Shown here piece by piece: positions 41,283 through 50,080 of a stretch of DNA of 64,000 bases (its first letter is position 1; every line of letters starts with the position of its first letter). Under the pieces are notes generated by a model, which saw only the letters and a list, made by a program, of their open reading frames with translations, was not told the origin of the DNA and ran no database searches. This stretch comes from Methylobacteriaceae bacterium (GTDB taxonomy: Bacteria > Pseudomonadota > Alphaproteobacteria > Rhizobiales > Beijerinckiaceae). Position numbers and translations under genes: made by a program. The stretch spans positions 1 to 64,000 of the forward strand of contig CANEZL010000022.1 of NCBI GenBank assembly GCA_947444195.1, written 5' to 3'.

Positions 41283-42635
41283 TCAGCCCGACGCCCGCGC
41301 CCAGAGGGCGGCGATGGCCCGCTCCGCCTCCCGGCGGATCTCGGCCTCGTCGACGCGGGTGGGGCGACCGTCCGCGACCACGACGTCGCCGTCCACGAGG
41401 ACCATCTCGACGTCGCGGCCTTGCCCCGTATGGACCAGGGTGCCAAGGGGGTTGCGGGCGGGCGTCAGATGCGCCCGGCGCAGGTCGAGCACGGCGATGT
41501 CGGCGCGCTTGCCCGGCTCCAGGCTGCCGATCTCGGCCTCCAGCCCCATGGCGCGGGCGCCCCCGAGGGTCGCCATCGCCAGCACGGTCTCCGGCTGCCA
41601 GTCCGCGGTGACGGCGCCCTGCTGGATGCGGCCGACCGCGAGCGCCCAGCGCATCACCTCGACCATGTCGGCGTGCATGTTGTCGGTGCCGAGCGCGAGC
41701 CGCGCGCCCGCCGCCCGCAGCTTCTGCGTCGGCGCGATGGTGGCCCCCGTGGCGTTGCCCTTGGCGATGTGGGCCACCGTAATCCCGGCCCGGCCGATCC
41801 GGGCGATGTCGCACTCGCTCACGTGGATGCAGTGGGCGGCGAGCAGCCGGTCGTCGAGGAGGCCGACCTCCTCCAGGAGTTCCGGCGGGCTCATCCCGTC
41901 GCGGTCGCGGATGCGGGCGAGCTCCACCTTGCTCTGCGAGAGATGGGTGGTGACGCGCAGGCCCGTCCGGGCGGAGGCCTCGGCGATGCGGCGCAGGAAG
42001 GGCGTGGAGCAGGTGTCGGGGGCGTGCGCCGCGAGCTGCACCCCGATGCGCAGGTCCGAGCGGCCCTCGTAGTGCTCGGCGAGCGCCAGGGCCTCGTCGA
42101 GAGTGCGTTCGCCGATGGCCGCGTCGTGCTCCCAGCGCCCCGTGGAGACACCGCTGAAATCCACGTCGTGGATGCGCCCGCACGACCAGACTCGGAGGCC
42201 CAGCTCCGCCATGGCCGGGGTGATCACGTCGGCATGGACGAAGGTGTCGTTGATGAGCGTGGAGCCGAACAGCATCGCCTCGAGCGCGCCGAGCCGGCCG
42301 ATCGCGTAGGCCTCGTCGGGGCGCACCATGTGCCCCTGCGGGATGCCGGGGGTGTAGGCGGGGGCGAAACCGAGATCCTCGGCCACGCCCCGCACCATGG
42401 TGAGGATCGCGTGGGTGTGCACGTTGACGAGGCCGGGGATCGCGAGGCGGCCGGGCAGGTGGAGGCTGCGCCGCGCGGGCGGCGGCGGCCCGTCGCCGGC
42501 GGGCTCCACCATCGCGAGGCGGCCGCCCCGGATGCCGATGCGGGCCTCGTGCAGGGGCGCCGATCCTGGCACGCCCGTGAGCACGGTGAGGCCGGTGAGG
42601 AGAAGGTCGAGGGGTTCTGTCTCCACAGCGCTCAC
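41283..42635 (-). CDS. Metal-dependent amidohydrolase/deaminase (TRZ/ATZ, chlorohydrolase-like)
   Basis: 450 aa, amidohydrolase superfamily. LVNVHTHAILTMVRG carries His73 and His75; further metal or substrate ligands are in VTTHLSQSKVE, LAAHCIHVSECD and LALGTDNMHADM. The composite-domain ends fit the 5-methylthioadenosine/guanine/cytosine-deaminase or triazine hydrolase group. It probably deaminates or dechlorinates an N-heterocycle imported by the adjacent ABC system. Its start overlaps the ATPase stop by 4 bp. Confidence 0.92.
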   Translation of the reverse strand: MSAVETEPLDLLLTGLTVLTGVPGSAPLHEARIGIRGGRLAMVEPAGDGPPPPARRSLHLPGRLAIPGLVNVHTHAILTMVRGVAEDLGFAPAYTPGIPQGHMVRPDEAYAIGRLGALEAMLFGSTLINDTFVHADVITPAMAELGLRVWSCGRIHDVDFSGVSTGRWEHDAAIGERTLDEALALAEHYEGRSDLRIGVQLAAHAPDTCSTPFLRRIAEASARTGLRVTTHLSQSKVELARIRDRDGMSPPELLEEVGLLDDRLLAAHCIHVSECDIARIGRAGITVAHIAKGNATGATIAPTQKLRAAGARLALGTDNMHADMVEVMRWALAVGRIQQGAVTADWQPETVLAMATLGGARAMGLEAEIGSLEPGKRADIAVLDLRRAHLTPARNPLGTLVHTGQGRDVEMVLVDGDVVVADGRPTRVDEAEIRREAERAIAALWARASG

Positions 42636-43426
42636 CGTTCGAGGACGTGGGTCAGGAAGCGGCGGGTCTGCGCCTCCCGGGGCGCCGTGAACAGGGCCTC
42701 GGGGGGGCCCGCCTCCACGACCGCGCCGTCTGTCATGAAGACGACGCGGTCGGCCACCTGCCGGGCGAAGCGCATCTCGTGGGTGACGACGATCATGGTC
42801 AGGCCCTCGCGGGCCAGGGCGCGCATCACGTCGAGCACCTCGTGGACGAGCTCGGGGTCGAGGGCCGAGGTCGGCTCGTCGAACAGGATGAGTTCCGGCT
42901 CCATGGCGAGCGCCCGGGCGATCGCCACCCGCTGCTGCTGGCCCCCCGAGAGCTGAGAGGGGCGCTTGTGCAGATGCGCGGACAGGCTGACGCGGGCGAG
43001 CTGCACCTCAGCCCGGGCCCGCGCCACGGCCGGCGGCAGGCCGAGCGTCCGGCGCGGGCCGATCGCCACGTTCTCCAGGGCGGTGAGGTGCGGGAACAGG
43101 TTGAAGCGCTGGAACACGAAGCCGAAGCGGCGGCGCTGCCCGGCGAGCTCGGCCTCGCCCAGGGGCCGCCAGCGCCCGTCCGGCCCCGGCCGGCCGCCGA
43201 TGGTCTCGCCGGCCAGCCGGATCTCGCCGCCGCTCGGATGCTCCAGGTGGTTGAGGCAGCGCAGCACCGTGGTCTTGCCCGAGCCCGAGGGGCCGATCAG
43301 CACCAGGGTCTCGCCGCGCGCGAGATCGAAGGAGACGCCCTTCAGGATCTCGCGCGCGCCGTAGCTCTTGCGCAGGTCGCGCACGCGGAGGAGGGGGCCC
43401 TCGGCCCGGGGGGCGGGGCTCACCAT
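42632..43426 (-). CDS. Polar amino-acid-type ABC transporter ATP-binding protein
   Basis: 264 aa. Walker A LIGPSGSGKTTVLRCLNHLE, Q-loop FQRFNLFPHLTALENV, signature SQLSGGQQQRVAIARALA, Walker B LILFDEPTSALDPE and the switch His in VTHEMRFARQVADRV. The FNLFPH motif is characteristic of the HisP/GlnQ group. It energises import through the permease encoded just upstream, which it overlaps by 7 bp. Confidence 0.97.
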   Translation of the reverse strand: MVSPAPRAEGPLLRVRDLRKSYGAREILKGVSFDLARGETLVLIGPSGSGKTTVLRCLNHLEHPSGGEIRLAGETIGGRPGPDGRWRPLGEAELAGQRRRFGFVFQRFNLFPHLTALENVAIGPRRTLGLPPAVARARAEVQLARVSLSAHLHKRPSQLSGGQQQRVAIARALAMEPELILFDEPTSALDPELVHEVLDVMRALAREGLTMIVVTHEMRFARQVADRVVFMTDGAVVEAGPPEALFTAPREAQTRRFLTHVLER

Positions 43427-44073
43427 GCCGGCAGGCGCCGCTCGATCCAGCGGGAGACGAGGGCCAGGGCGGTGATGATCACGTAGTAGTACAGCGCCAG
43501 CAGCGCGAAGATCTCCAGCGGCGCGAAATGCGAGGCGATGACCGCCTGCCCCGAGCGTGTCAGTTCGTAGACCGAGATCACCGAGAGCAGCGAGGTGTTC
43601 TTCACGAGGGTGATGAGGTCGTTCGTCAGCGCCGGCGTCATCGGGCGGATCGCCTGCGGCAGCAGCACGTGGACGAGGATCTGCCCGCGGGTCATGCCGA
43701 TGGATCTGGCGGCCTCCGCCTGGCCGGCCTCCACCGAGCCCACCGCCCCGCGCACCACCTCGGCGACGTAGGCCGCGCTGTTGAGGGAGAGGGCGATCAC
43801 CCCCGAGACGAACTCGCCGGGGCGCCAGCCGAGCATCGGCAGGCCGAAGAACACGATGAAGATCTGGATGAGCAGCGGCGTGCCGCGGATGAAGTCGACA
43901 TAGGCCCGCACCAGGCCCCGCACGGGAGCGGGGCCGCCGAGCGCGGCGAGCCCGAGGACGACGCCCCCCGAGAGGCCGAGCAGGCCGGCGAGCGCGGCGA
44001 TCTTCAGGCTGGTGAGCGCGCCCTCGGCGAGCAGGGGGACGGCCATCGCGACGACGGCCCAGTCGATGCTCAC
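43420..44073 (-). CDS. Polar amino-acid-type ABC transporter permease
   Basis: 217 aa from a GTG at 44073, inside a GTGA overlap with the binding-protein gene. About five membrane helices; YVDFIRGTPLLIQIFIVFFGLP and the EAA loop VEAGQAEAARSIGMTRGQILVHVLLPQAIRPMTP identify the HisMQ/GlnP family. Only one permease gene is present, so it probably forms a homodimer. Confidence 0.95.
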   Translation of the reverse strand: MSIDWAVVAMAVPLLAEGALTSLKIAALAGLLGLSGGVVLGLAALGGPAPVRGLVRAYVDFIRGTPLLIQIFIVFFGLPMLGWRPGEFVSGVIALSLNSAAYVAEVVRGAVGSVEAGQAEAARSIGMTRGQILVHVLLPQAIRPMTPALTNDLITLVKNTSLLSVISVYELTRSGQAVIASHFAPLEIFALLALYYYVIITALALVSRWIERRLPAW

Positions 44074-44945
44074 GAGAAGGTCGGCACCGTGTCGGCGAGC
44101 TGCATGCGGATGCCGAACCACTTCTCCTGCAGGGCGTAGATCTCGCCGGACGCCTTGAGGGCCGTGATGCGCCCGTCGAGGAACTCCTTCAGGGCGGTGT
44201 CCTCCTTGCGCAGGCCGATCCCGGCCCAGTTGCGGGGCCCGATGTCGCGCACGATGGCGTAGCGGCCGGGCGCGTCCTTCGTCACCTGGGTGAGGGTCGG
44301 CAGCGCGTTGATGACCCCGTCCACCGAGCCCTGCGACAGGGCGAGGTAGGCGGAGGGGTGGTCGTCGTAGGTCTTGATCTCGGAGAAGCCCTTGCCGGTG
44401 GCGGCCTTGAGCTTGGCCTCCAGCCCCGCCTTCATGGTGTCGCCGGCGGAACCCAGCTTCACGCCGAGGATCTTGCCGGCCATGCCGTCGAGGGACTTGA
44501 TGGCGGCGGCATCGCCCGCCCGGATCAGCAGCTCCTGCGTCGCCTCGGTGTAGGGGATGGTGTAGCCGACCCGCTGCACCCGCTCCTTGGTGTAGGTGAG
44601 CGAGGTCATGATCGCGTCGAAATTGCCCGCGTAGAGGGCCGGGATCACCCCCGCCCAGGCGGTGTCCACCATCTCGACCTTCACGCCCAGGGGCTGGAAC
44701 AGGAGGCCGGCGAGGTCGACGTCGTAGCCGACGATCCTGGAGCCCTCGCGGAAGGTGAAGGGGCGGTAGGCCGCCTCGCAGCCCACCCGCGCGACCCCGG
44801 CCTTGCGCAGGTCCTCCGGCCCGCGGCCCTGCGCGCGGGCGGCCCCGCCGAGGACGGGCAGGGCGAGGAGGCCCGTCGCCCCCGCGAGCAGGGCGCGGCG
44901 GCTGAGGGGTCCGGCGGTGATCGAGCGAGTCATCGAGCGCGTCAT
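44070..44945 (-). CDS. ABC transporter substrate-binding protein, amino-acid family 3
   Basis: 291 aa from the ATG at 44945 (GGGGAGAGG upstream). Twin-arginine-like leader with LSRRALLAGATGLLALPVLGG (two adjacent arginines, hydrophobic core), then KAGVARVGCEAAYRPFTFRE, GYDVDLAGLLFQPLGVKVEMV and DAIMTSLTYTKERVQRVGYTIPY, all typical of SBP_bac_3. It is the periplasmic receptor of the system. The ligand is unknown; the downstream amidohydrolase and racemase-like genes suggest a cyclic amide, hydantoin or purine breakdown product. Confidence 0.95.
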   Translation of the reverse strand: MTRSMTRSITAGPLSRRALLAGATGLLALPVLGGAARAQGRGPEDLRKAGVARVGCEAAYRPFTFREGSRIVGYDVDLAGLLFQPLGVKVEMVDTAWAGVIPALYAGNFDAIMTSLTYTKERVQRVGYTIPYTEATQELLIRAGDAAAIKSLDGMAGKILGVKLGSAGDTMKAGLEAKLKAATGKGFSEIKTYDDHPSAYLALSQGSVDGVINALPTLTQVTKDAPGRYAIVRDIGPRNWAGIGLRKEDTALKEFLDGRITALKASGEIYALQEKWFGIRMQLADTVPTFS

Positions 44946-45042
44946 GGCGACCTCTCCCCGGATGCGTGTGCCGACAGCATCCAAATTGCATGCCATTTGA
45001 AAAAGACCAGGGCCCGCAAAGGCTGCGGGCCCGCGGATGTTC

Positions 45043-45792
45043 TCAGCCGCCGGCCCGCGGCAGGGTCTGGCCATCCCCCGCTGCCAGCCCGTCGCAGACC
45101 GCTTCGCCGGTGCGGGCGAGATGCGTGCGCCAGACCGCGCGGGCCCGCTCCGGATCGCGGCGGCGGAACGCCTCCATCAGCGCCTCGTGCTCGCCGACCG
45201 ATTCCGCCCAGCGGGAGGGATAGAGGATCGCCGCGTAGCGTCCGCGGCGCGCCCGCAGCATGAGCGTGGCGTGGCTGCCCACGAGGACGGGATTGCCGGA
45301 CAGGCCCACCACCCGGTCGTGGATCTGGCTGTTCAGCGCGAAATAGGCGTCCTTGGCGCGGGTCTCGTAGTGGTGCAGCATCTCGGCGTGCAGGGCTTCG
45401 AGGCCCGCCAGCGCCTCCGCGTCGGCGGCGAGCACCGCCCGCCCGGCGGCCAGGCCCTCCAGTTCGGCGATCACCTCGAAGAGATGGCGCGCCTCCTCGG
45501 CGGTCAGCGACATCACCCGAGCGCCGCGGTTCTGGCTGATCTCGATGAGCCCGTCCGCCTCCAAGAGCTTCAGGGCCTCGCGCATGGGGGTGCGCGACAC
45601 GTTCAGGCGCTCGCAGAGGATCCGCTCGACCACGCGGCTGCCCGCGGGCAATTCGCCGCGCACGATCAGGTCGCGCAGGGTGTCGGCGACCTGCCGGGCG
45701 AAGGGGATGCGGCGCGAGAGCGCCAGGGAGCCCGGGCGCATCTCGGCCGCGGCCGGCCCAGCCTGGGGGGTACCCGGTTCCGGATCGTGCAC
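45043..45792 (-). CDS. GntR-family regulator, FadR/FCD subfamily
   Basis: 249 aa. Winged helix (~27-95): FARQVADTLRDLIVRGELPAG, then RLNVSRTPMREALKLLEADGL. The FCD ligand domain (~100-235) has ARHLFEVIAELEGLAAGRAV, the metal-site NSQIHDRVVGLSGN and a C-terminal HEALMEAFRRRDPERARAV. It lies immediately upstream of the ABC genes, 97 bp before the binding-protein start and on the same strand, so it is probably the cluster's repressor. Confidence 0.95.
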   Translation of the reverse strand: MHDPEPGTPQAGPAAAEMRPGSLALSRRIPFARQVADTLRDLIVRGELPAGSRVVERILCERLNVSRTPMREALKLLEADGLIEISQNRGARVMSLTAEEARHLFEVIAELEGLAAGRAVLAADAEALAGLEALHAEMLHHYETRAKDAYFALNSQIHDRVVGLSGNPVLVGSHATLMLRARRGRYAAILYPSRWAESVGEHEALMEAFRRRDPERARAVWRTHLARTGEAVCDGLAAGDGQTLPRAGG

Positions 45793-46107
45793 GGTGGTTC
45801 CTCCCGTCGCGCGTGGAGAACGCCGCGACGCATAGACTTAGCCAATGGCGCGGTCAGTGCTCAAGGCATGGTCCCCTGTAATCCCCGCCTCCGGGACCGA
45901 CATGCGTCAACAACGTGCCCCGGATCGTCCGCCGAACCCTCCGTCGTCCGCCGTGCCGACTTCGCGGGACGCGCGCCCGGACGGGGCGTCGTCCGGGCGG
46001 CGCGGCCGTCTCGCCGCGGCGGGCAGGTGGCGTATAAGGGCCCCGCCCGGCGGGGCGGCCCCCAGCCGTCCGCGTCCCCGCCCGCGGCCCTGTCGAGGAT
46101 CCCTGCC
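45793..46107. other. Divergent intergenic region (GntR / DHH phosphoesterase)
   Basis: 315 bp with no supported gene. The 45800-45880 part is less GC-rich (GACGCATAGACTTAGCCAATG) and faces the GntR gene, so it may hold that promoter. The remainder is GC-rich with only low-complexity open frames. Confidence 0.45.
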
Positions 46108-47274
46108 TTGCCCCTCACCCAGATCACCCACCACGACCTCGACGGCTACGGCGCTGCGACCGTGGTCGGGGCCTTCCGCGCGCAGGACCGGATCGTGCAC
46201 GTGCCGCGCTACGCCGATGTCGGCCCCGTGGTGGAGGCGGAGTTGAAGCGCCTCGACCGGGCCGCCGAGCCGGAACTCCTGCTGCTGACCGATCTCGGCC
46301 TGGAGGCGGTGGCGGTGAAGTTCATCCGCAGCTTCGCGGCGATGAACCGGCGCCGGGGCGAGGGCCGGCAGCACCGGCTCGTGGTCCTCGACCACCACGC
46401 CTCCTCGATCGACCAGCTCCGCGAGGGCGGCCTCGCCCCGCAGCCCGATCCGGAGCGGCCGGGCCTCAGCCGCTTCGATCTCGGCGATCCCGCCATCGCC
46501 GTGCTGATCGACGAGAACGCCTGCGCCACCCGCATGGCCCGCGACCATCGCGGCCTCTACGCGGAGGCGGGCGCCCCCGAGCCCGGCCCCGACCTCGAGG
46601 CCCTGGTCGAGGCGGTGGACGCCCTCGACCTCTGGCAGAAGGCCCGGCCCGCCTTCCCCGGCGGGCTCGCCCTCGACGAGATCTTCTGGGACAACGTCTC
46701 CACCCTGGTGCCGGTGGGCCACCCCTGGCACGACCGCTTCGTCTGCGCCCTGCTGCTCGCGGCCGCCGGGCGCCTGCGGGCGGGGGCGAGCCCGGCCGAG
46801 ATCGAGGCGCAGGTGGGGGCGCTGCGCCTGGGCATCGTGAACACCCTGATGGCGGACGAGCCCGACGACGACCCGCGCCTGACCACGCGGATGCGGGTGG
46901 CCCGGGCGCTCGCCCGCTCGGACGCGCTGTTCCAGCCCCTGTCCGACGGCACGCTCCTGTCCTTCGGCCTCGATTCGGGCACCTACCAGCGCGTGTCGGA
47001 CCTCGTGATGGCGGCGGGCCGCGCCAGCCGCCTCGTCAACGTCCAGCGCGTCGGCACCCTGTCCTTCCGCTCGAACGACGGGACGGCGCTGGCGGGCGCG
47101 CGGCTGTTCCGCGGCGGCGGGCACCGGGACGCGGCCGGGGGCAAGCTGCAGAGCGGGGGGGCCTTCTCCCTGGCGGACGCGCTGGCGCAGGTCGAGCCGG
47201 TCCTGAACCCGCCGCCGCCGGATCCGGCGGCGAGCCCCTTCGCCGCCCTGCGGAACTGGAAGGGCGCTTCCTGA
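46108..47274 (+). CDS. DHH-superfamily phosphoesterase
   Basis: 388 aa from a TTG at 46108 (GAGG ~10 nt upstream); no ATG or GTG fits the domain start. QITHHDLDGYGAATVVGAF is the first metal motif, LLLTDLGLE the second, VVLDHHASSID the DHH box, and RLFRGGGHRDAAGGKLQSGG the DHHA1-type C-terminal motif. Members degrade short oligonucleotides, cyclic dinucleotides or polyphosphate. This subgroup is unassigned. The 3' end is partly duplicated just after the stop (GGGCGCTTCCTGAGC at ~47260 and ~47282). Confidence 0.88.
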   Translation: MPLTQITHHDLDGYGAATVVGAFRAQDRIVHVPRYADVGPVVEAELKRLDRAAEPELLLLTDLGLEAVAVKFIRSFAAMNRRRGEGRQHRLVVLDHHASSIDQLREGGLAPQPDPERPGLSRFDLGDPAIAVLIDENACATRMARDHRGLYAEAGAPEPGPDLEALVEAVDALDLWQKARPAFPGGLALDEIFWDNVSTLVPVGHPWHDRFVCALLLAAAGRLRAGASPAEIEAQVGALRLGIVNTLMADEPDDDPRLTTRMRVARALARSDALFQPLSDGTLLSFGLDSGTYQRVSDLVMAAGRASRLVNVQRVGTLSFRSNDGTALAGARLFRGGGHRDAAGGKLQSGGAFSLADALAQVEPVLNPPPPDPAASPFAALRNWKGAS

Positions 47275-47303
47275 GCAGGCAGGGCGCTTCCTGAGCGGGC
47301 GTG

Positions 47304-47438
47304 CTACGGCGCCGCGCCGCGCGGGGCCGTCGCCGCGGGGCGCTCGGGCGCCGGCCCGGTCCGCAGGAAGGTGAGCACGATGCCGGACACCCCCAGGACC
47401 AGGGCCGCGACGCAGAGGACGAACAACCAGCGGGGCAT
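47304..47438 (-). CDS. Very small single-pass membrane protein (44 aa)
   Basis: 44 codons from an ATG at 47438: MPRWLFVLCVAALVLGVSGI then VLTFLRTGPAPERP and an Ala/Pro-rich tail. Residues ~4-25 form one strong transmembrane helix after a short basic start (N-in). No family is recognised. The clean charge pattern and the stop in place argue for a real gene, but there is no strong ribosome-binding site. It lies between the DHH gene and the second MucR gene. Confidence 0.5.
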   Translation of the reverse strand: MPRWLFVLCVAALVLGVSGIVLTFLRTGPAPERPAATAPRGAAP

Positions 47439-47549
47439 CGGGGGGTAAGGGCCGCGAGGGTCTCGGGGAAAAGGCACGGGCGGGAACGCCCCGGTTGCGG
47501 CCCGCGGGGGCCGGGGGAACCGGCCGGCCGCGGGCCGAGGGTGACCGGC

Positions 47550-48008
47550 TCAGGCCGCCTCGCGGCCGCCCGCCTGCCGCTCGGCCTGGGCGCCGGGCCG
47601 GCCGAGGCCGATCTGCTTGGCGAGGGCGGAGCGCTGGGCGGCGTAGCCCGGAGCCACCATCGGGTAGTCCGCGGGCAGGCCGAAGCGCTCGCGGTAGGCG
47701 CGCGGGTCGAGGCCGTAGGTGGTGAGGTGCCGCTTCAGGGTCTTGTAGGTCTTGCCGTCGAGGAAGCTGACGATGCCGTCCTCGGTCACGGACTTGCGGA
47801 TCTGGGCGGGGGTCGGCTTCTCGACCTCGGCCACCGGCTCGGCGGCGGGCGCAGCGCCGGGGGCGAGGCCGGACAGAGCGGCATGGACGCTTCCGATCAG
47901 AGCGGGAAGCTCCGAGGCGGGCACCGAGTTGTTCGACACGTAGGCGGAGACGATATCGCCCGCGAGTTCGACGATGTCGGGGTTCGTTCCCGAGAATTCT
48001 TCTACCAT
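47550..48008 (-). CDS. MucR/Ros-family transcriptional regulator (copy 2)
   Basis: 152 aa, paralogous to 195-662 over its full length: DIVSAYVSNNSVPASELPAL at the N-terminus and GKTYKTLKRHL then YRERFGLPADYPMVAPGYAA in the DNA-binding part. Again no zinc cysteines (GIVSFLDGKTYK). Both proteins should be able to co-oligomerise through the N-terminal segment. The upstream region (48009-48363) is AT-richer than its surroundings, which fits MucR autoregulation. Confidence 0.93.
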   Translation of the reverse strand: MVEEFSGTNPDIVELAGDIVSAYVSNNSVPASELPALIGSVHAALSGLAPGAAPAAEPVAEVEKPTPAQIRKSVTEDGIVSFLDGKTYKTLKRHLTTYGLDPRAYRERFGLPADYPMVAPGYAAQRSALAKQIGLGRPGAQAERQAGGREAA

Positions 48009-48363
48009 TATGAATGTCCGTGGTGTTGCCCCTCGACGCCTAAATTCACCAATCGGACCGCGAAATCAAGGGAAGCCGTGGCAAGTACACGGCAATGACG
48101 GTCCGCGCCGACGTCATGACGGAAACCTTTAGGAAACGATATCTTAAGCGGACTCCGAAGGCCGCGCCCACAACGACAAGTCCTTGAGGCGACGGCGAAC
48201 GCACGCGACCGCGCGACCCTCGGCCGCATCGGCGCCGGACCCGGGGCCCGCCCGCGCACGGCATGTGCGGAGCGGCACGGCGCGGCCGCCATCGGGCTCC
48301 CATCTGCCGGTCCGGAAGGCCCGCATCCCGGCCGCGAACCCGTCCACAGGAGCTTGAACGCGC
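48009..48363. other. AT-richer regulatory region upstream of mucR copy 2
   Basis: No gene seen. 48030-48160 has runs such as AATTCACCAATCGG, GGAAACCTTTAGGAAACGAT and ATCTTAAGCG that stand out against the GC-rich background. Such tracts attract MucR-type silencers, and the region can serve both the MucR gene (minus) and the small secreted protein gene at 48364 (plus). Confidence 0.45.
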
Positions 48364-48618
48364 ATGACGAAGACCCGCCTCGCCCTCGCCGCCCTCCTCC
48401 TCGCCGCCCCCGTCTCCTCGGCGCTGGCCCATGACGGCGCCCGCTGGAGCGGCTTCGTCCCCTACGCCGCCGAGACCGCCGGCACGGTCCGGCTCGGCGT
48501 GCACGGCCTGCCCTTCTACGAGGGCTGCCTCGGGAACTCGGCCGCGGAGGGCAATGCCAACCAGCAGAGCCGCCCGGTCAAGCAGTACGGCCAGACCTCC
48601 GGCGGCGACCGCTGCTGA
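48364..48618 (+). CDS. Small secreted protein (84 aa), hypothetical
   Basis: 84 aa. Signal peptide MTKTRLALAALLLAAPVSSALA then a mature ~62-residue chain with WSGFVPYAAETAGTVRLGVHGLPFYEGCLGN, a polar Asn/Gln-rich stretch and a C-terminal Cys. Two cysteines (in EGCLG and at the C-terminus) could form a disulfide in the periplasm. No family recognised. The start follows GGAGCTTGAACGCGC. Confidence 0.65.
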   Translation: MTKTRLALAALLLAAPVSSALAHDGARWSGFVPYAAETAGTVRLGVHGLPFYEGCLGNSAAEGNANQQSRPVKQYGQTSGGDRC

Positions 48619-48748
48619 GGCGGGGATCGCCGCCGAGGGATCCCGGATCGTGCAGTGCAGCGAACCTTCTTGCTGCACCGCACGTTGGTGACGGTCCGCT
48701 GCTGCGGTCGACGGAAGCAAGCACGAACCGTTTCACCCAAGGGGGCCC

Positions 48749-48844
48749 ATGTTCTCGAAAGTCGTGACCTACGCCCTGATCGGCGCCTTCACCTGCGGCC
48801 TGATCGCCACCGTCGTCGGTACGGCCGGCACGATGATGCGCTGA
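48749..48844 (+). CDS. Very small membrane protein (31 aa)
   Basis: 31 codons: MFSKVVTYALIGAFTCGLIA then TVVGTAGTMMR. Apart from the first four residues it is one transmembrane helix with a positive residue at each end. AAGGGGG lies 5-11 nt upstream. No family is recognised and short chance frames are common at this GC content, so confidence is limited. 48845-49114 downstream shows no further gene. Confidence 0.45.
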   Translation: MFSKVVTYALIGAFTCGLIATVVGTAGTMMR

Positions 48845-49114
48845 CGGCCCGCGGGGCGGACGTCCCCGCGGCGGCCCCGGGACCGGAACCCGCGTTCCAC
48901 CGATCCCGCTGAATACAACCCGTCGCGGTCTGCCCGCGCGCCGGGCCCATCACCGGACTTCCCATCGGCCCCGGCCCCTCGGTCGGGGTCGATGGCGCGT
49001 TCCGGGGGACAGTCCCGGGCCTGCGGCGGTACACCACAGGGCGGCGCGACGGTCTTTTCCCGGCCGAGAGCTCTCGCCGGCCATCCCTGTCCCGGACGGC
49101 CAGCGGCCATAGCC

Positions 49115-50080
49115 TTAGCGCAGGAAGTCCCCGAAGGCGCGCGGCCCGTCGCCGGTGGAGATCTCGCGCAGGAGCGCGAGGCTCGCCGCGTCGATCACGC
49201 CGAGCGTGTTCGAGCCCCAGTTGGCCACGTAGACGAAGCGCCCGCCCGCATCGGCGGCGATCCCCTCGGGATGGTCGCCCACATCGAGGGTCTTCTCCAC
49301 CGCCAGCGTGTCGAGGGAGAACACCGTGACCGTGTTGGCGTACTGGTCGCTCACGAAGCCGCGGCCACCCGCCAGCGCCACCACGTAGGGGCGCTGCCCC
49401 GTCCTGACGCGGCCGACCTCGCGCCGGGCGGCCACGTCGATCACCGAGACGTCGTCGCCGGTGACGTTCGCCGTGTAGGCGCGCCGGCCCGCCGCATCGA
49501 GGGTGAGGCCGAAGGGATGGTGGCCCACGGGGATCGTCGCGGTCTCGCGGCGGCTCGCCACGTCGACCACCGAGACGCTGTCCGCCTCGCGGTTGGCGAC
49601 GAGCAGGGTGGCGCCGTCCGGCGTCACCGCGATGCCCGACGGCGAGGCGCCCACCGCGATCTCGCCGTCCGCCACCAGGGTTCCGTCCCGCGGGCGCAGC
49701 ACGAAGACGCGTCGCCCGTACCAGTCGGCCACGTAGACCGTGCCGCCCTTGGGATCGACGCCGATGCCGAGGGGGCCGCCGGGGAGGGGCACGTCCCCCG
49801 TGACCCGGCGCGCGGCCACGTCGATCACCGCGAGCCCCGGCAGGTCGGGCCGGGTGACGTAGGCGGTCGCGCGGTCGGGGGAGAGGGCGATGCCGGCGGG
49901 CGAGCCGCTCACCGGGATCCTGCCCACCACCTTGCCCGCGTCGAGATCGACCACCTCGACGGCGTTGTCGCCCTGGACCGTGACCAGGGCCTCGGCGGCG
50001 GGCACGGGCGCGCCGCCGAGGCCGATCAGCAGGGCGAGGAGGCAAGCCAGGGGCCGGCCTCCCGGGAGGGAACGGCTCAC
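49115..50080 (-). CDS. YVTN-family beta-propeller protein (secreted)
   Basis: 321 aa from a GTG at 50080 (GTGA overlap with the MxaD gene). Signal peptide within residues 1-32 (ACLLALLIGLGGAPVPAAEA). About seven propeller blades of ~42 residues, each with the SPDG...YVxN...V(S)VID pattern, e.g. GIALSPDRATAYVTRPDLPG, GIAVTPDGATLLVANREADS and YVANWGSNTLGVIDAAS. The fold is like LutB at 56768. It is last in the C1 cofactor operon; periplasmic binding or sensing near the methanol dehydrogenase is an inference. Confidence 0.88.
   Translation of the reverse strand: MSRSLPGGRPLACLLALLIGLGGAPVPAAEALVTVQGDNAVEVVDLDAGKVVGRIPVSGSPAGIALSPDRATAYVTRPDLPGLAVIDVAARRVTGDVPLPGGPLGIGVDPKGGTVYVADWYGRRVFVLRPRDGTLVADGEIAVGASPSGIAVTPDGATLLVANREADSVSVVDVASRRETATIPVGHHPFGLTLDAAGRRAYTANVTGDDVSVIDVAARREVGRVRTGQRPYVVALAGGRGFVSDQYANTVTVFSLDTLAVEKTLDVGDHPEGIAADAGGRFVYVANWGSNTLGVIDAASLALLREISTGDGPRAFGDFLR

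Noticed and set aside
44946..45042. TGGCATG-N4-TTGG upstream of the ABC binding-protein gene as a sigma-54 promoter
   Set aside because: The essential GC at -12 is GG, so it does not meet the consensus.
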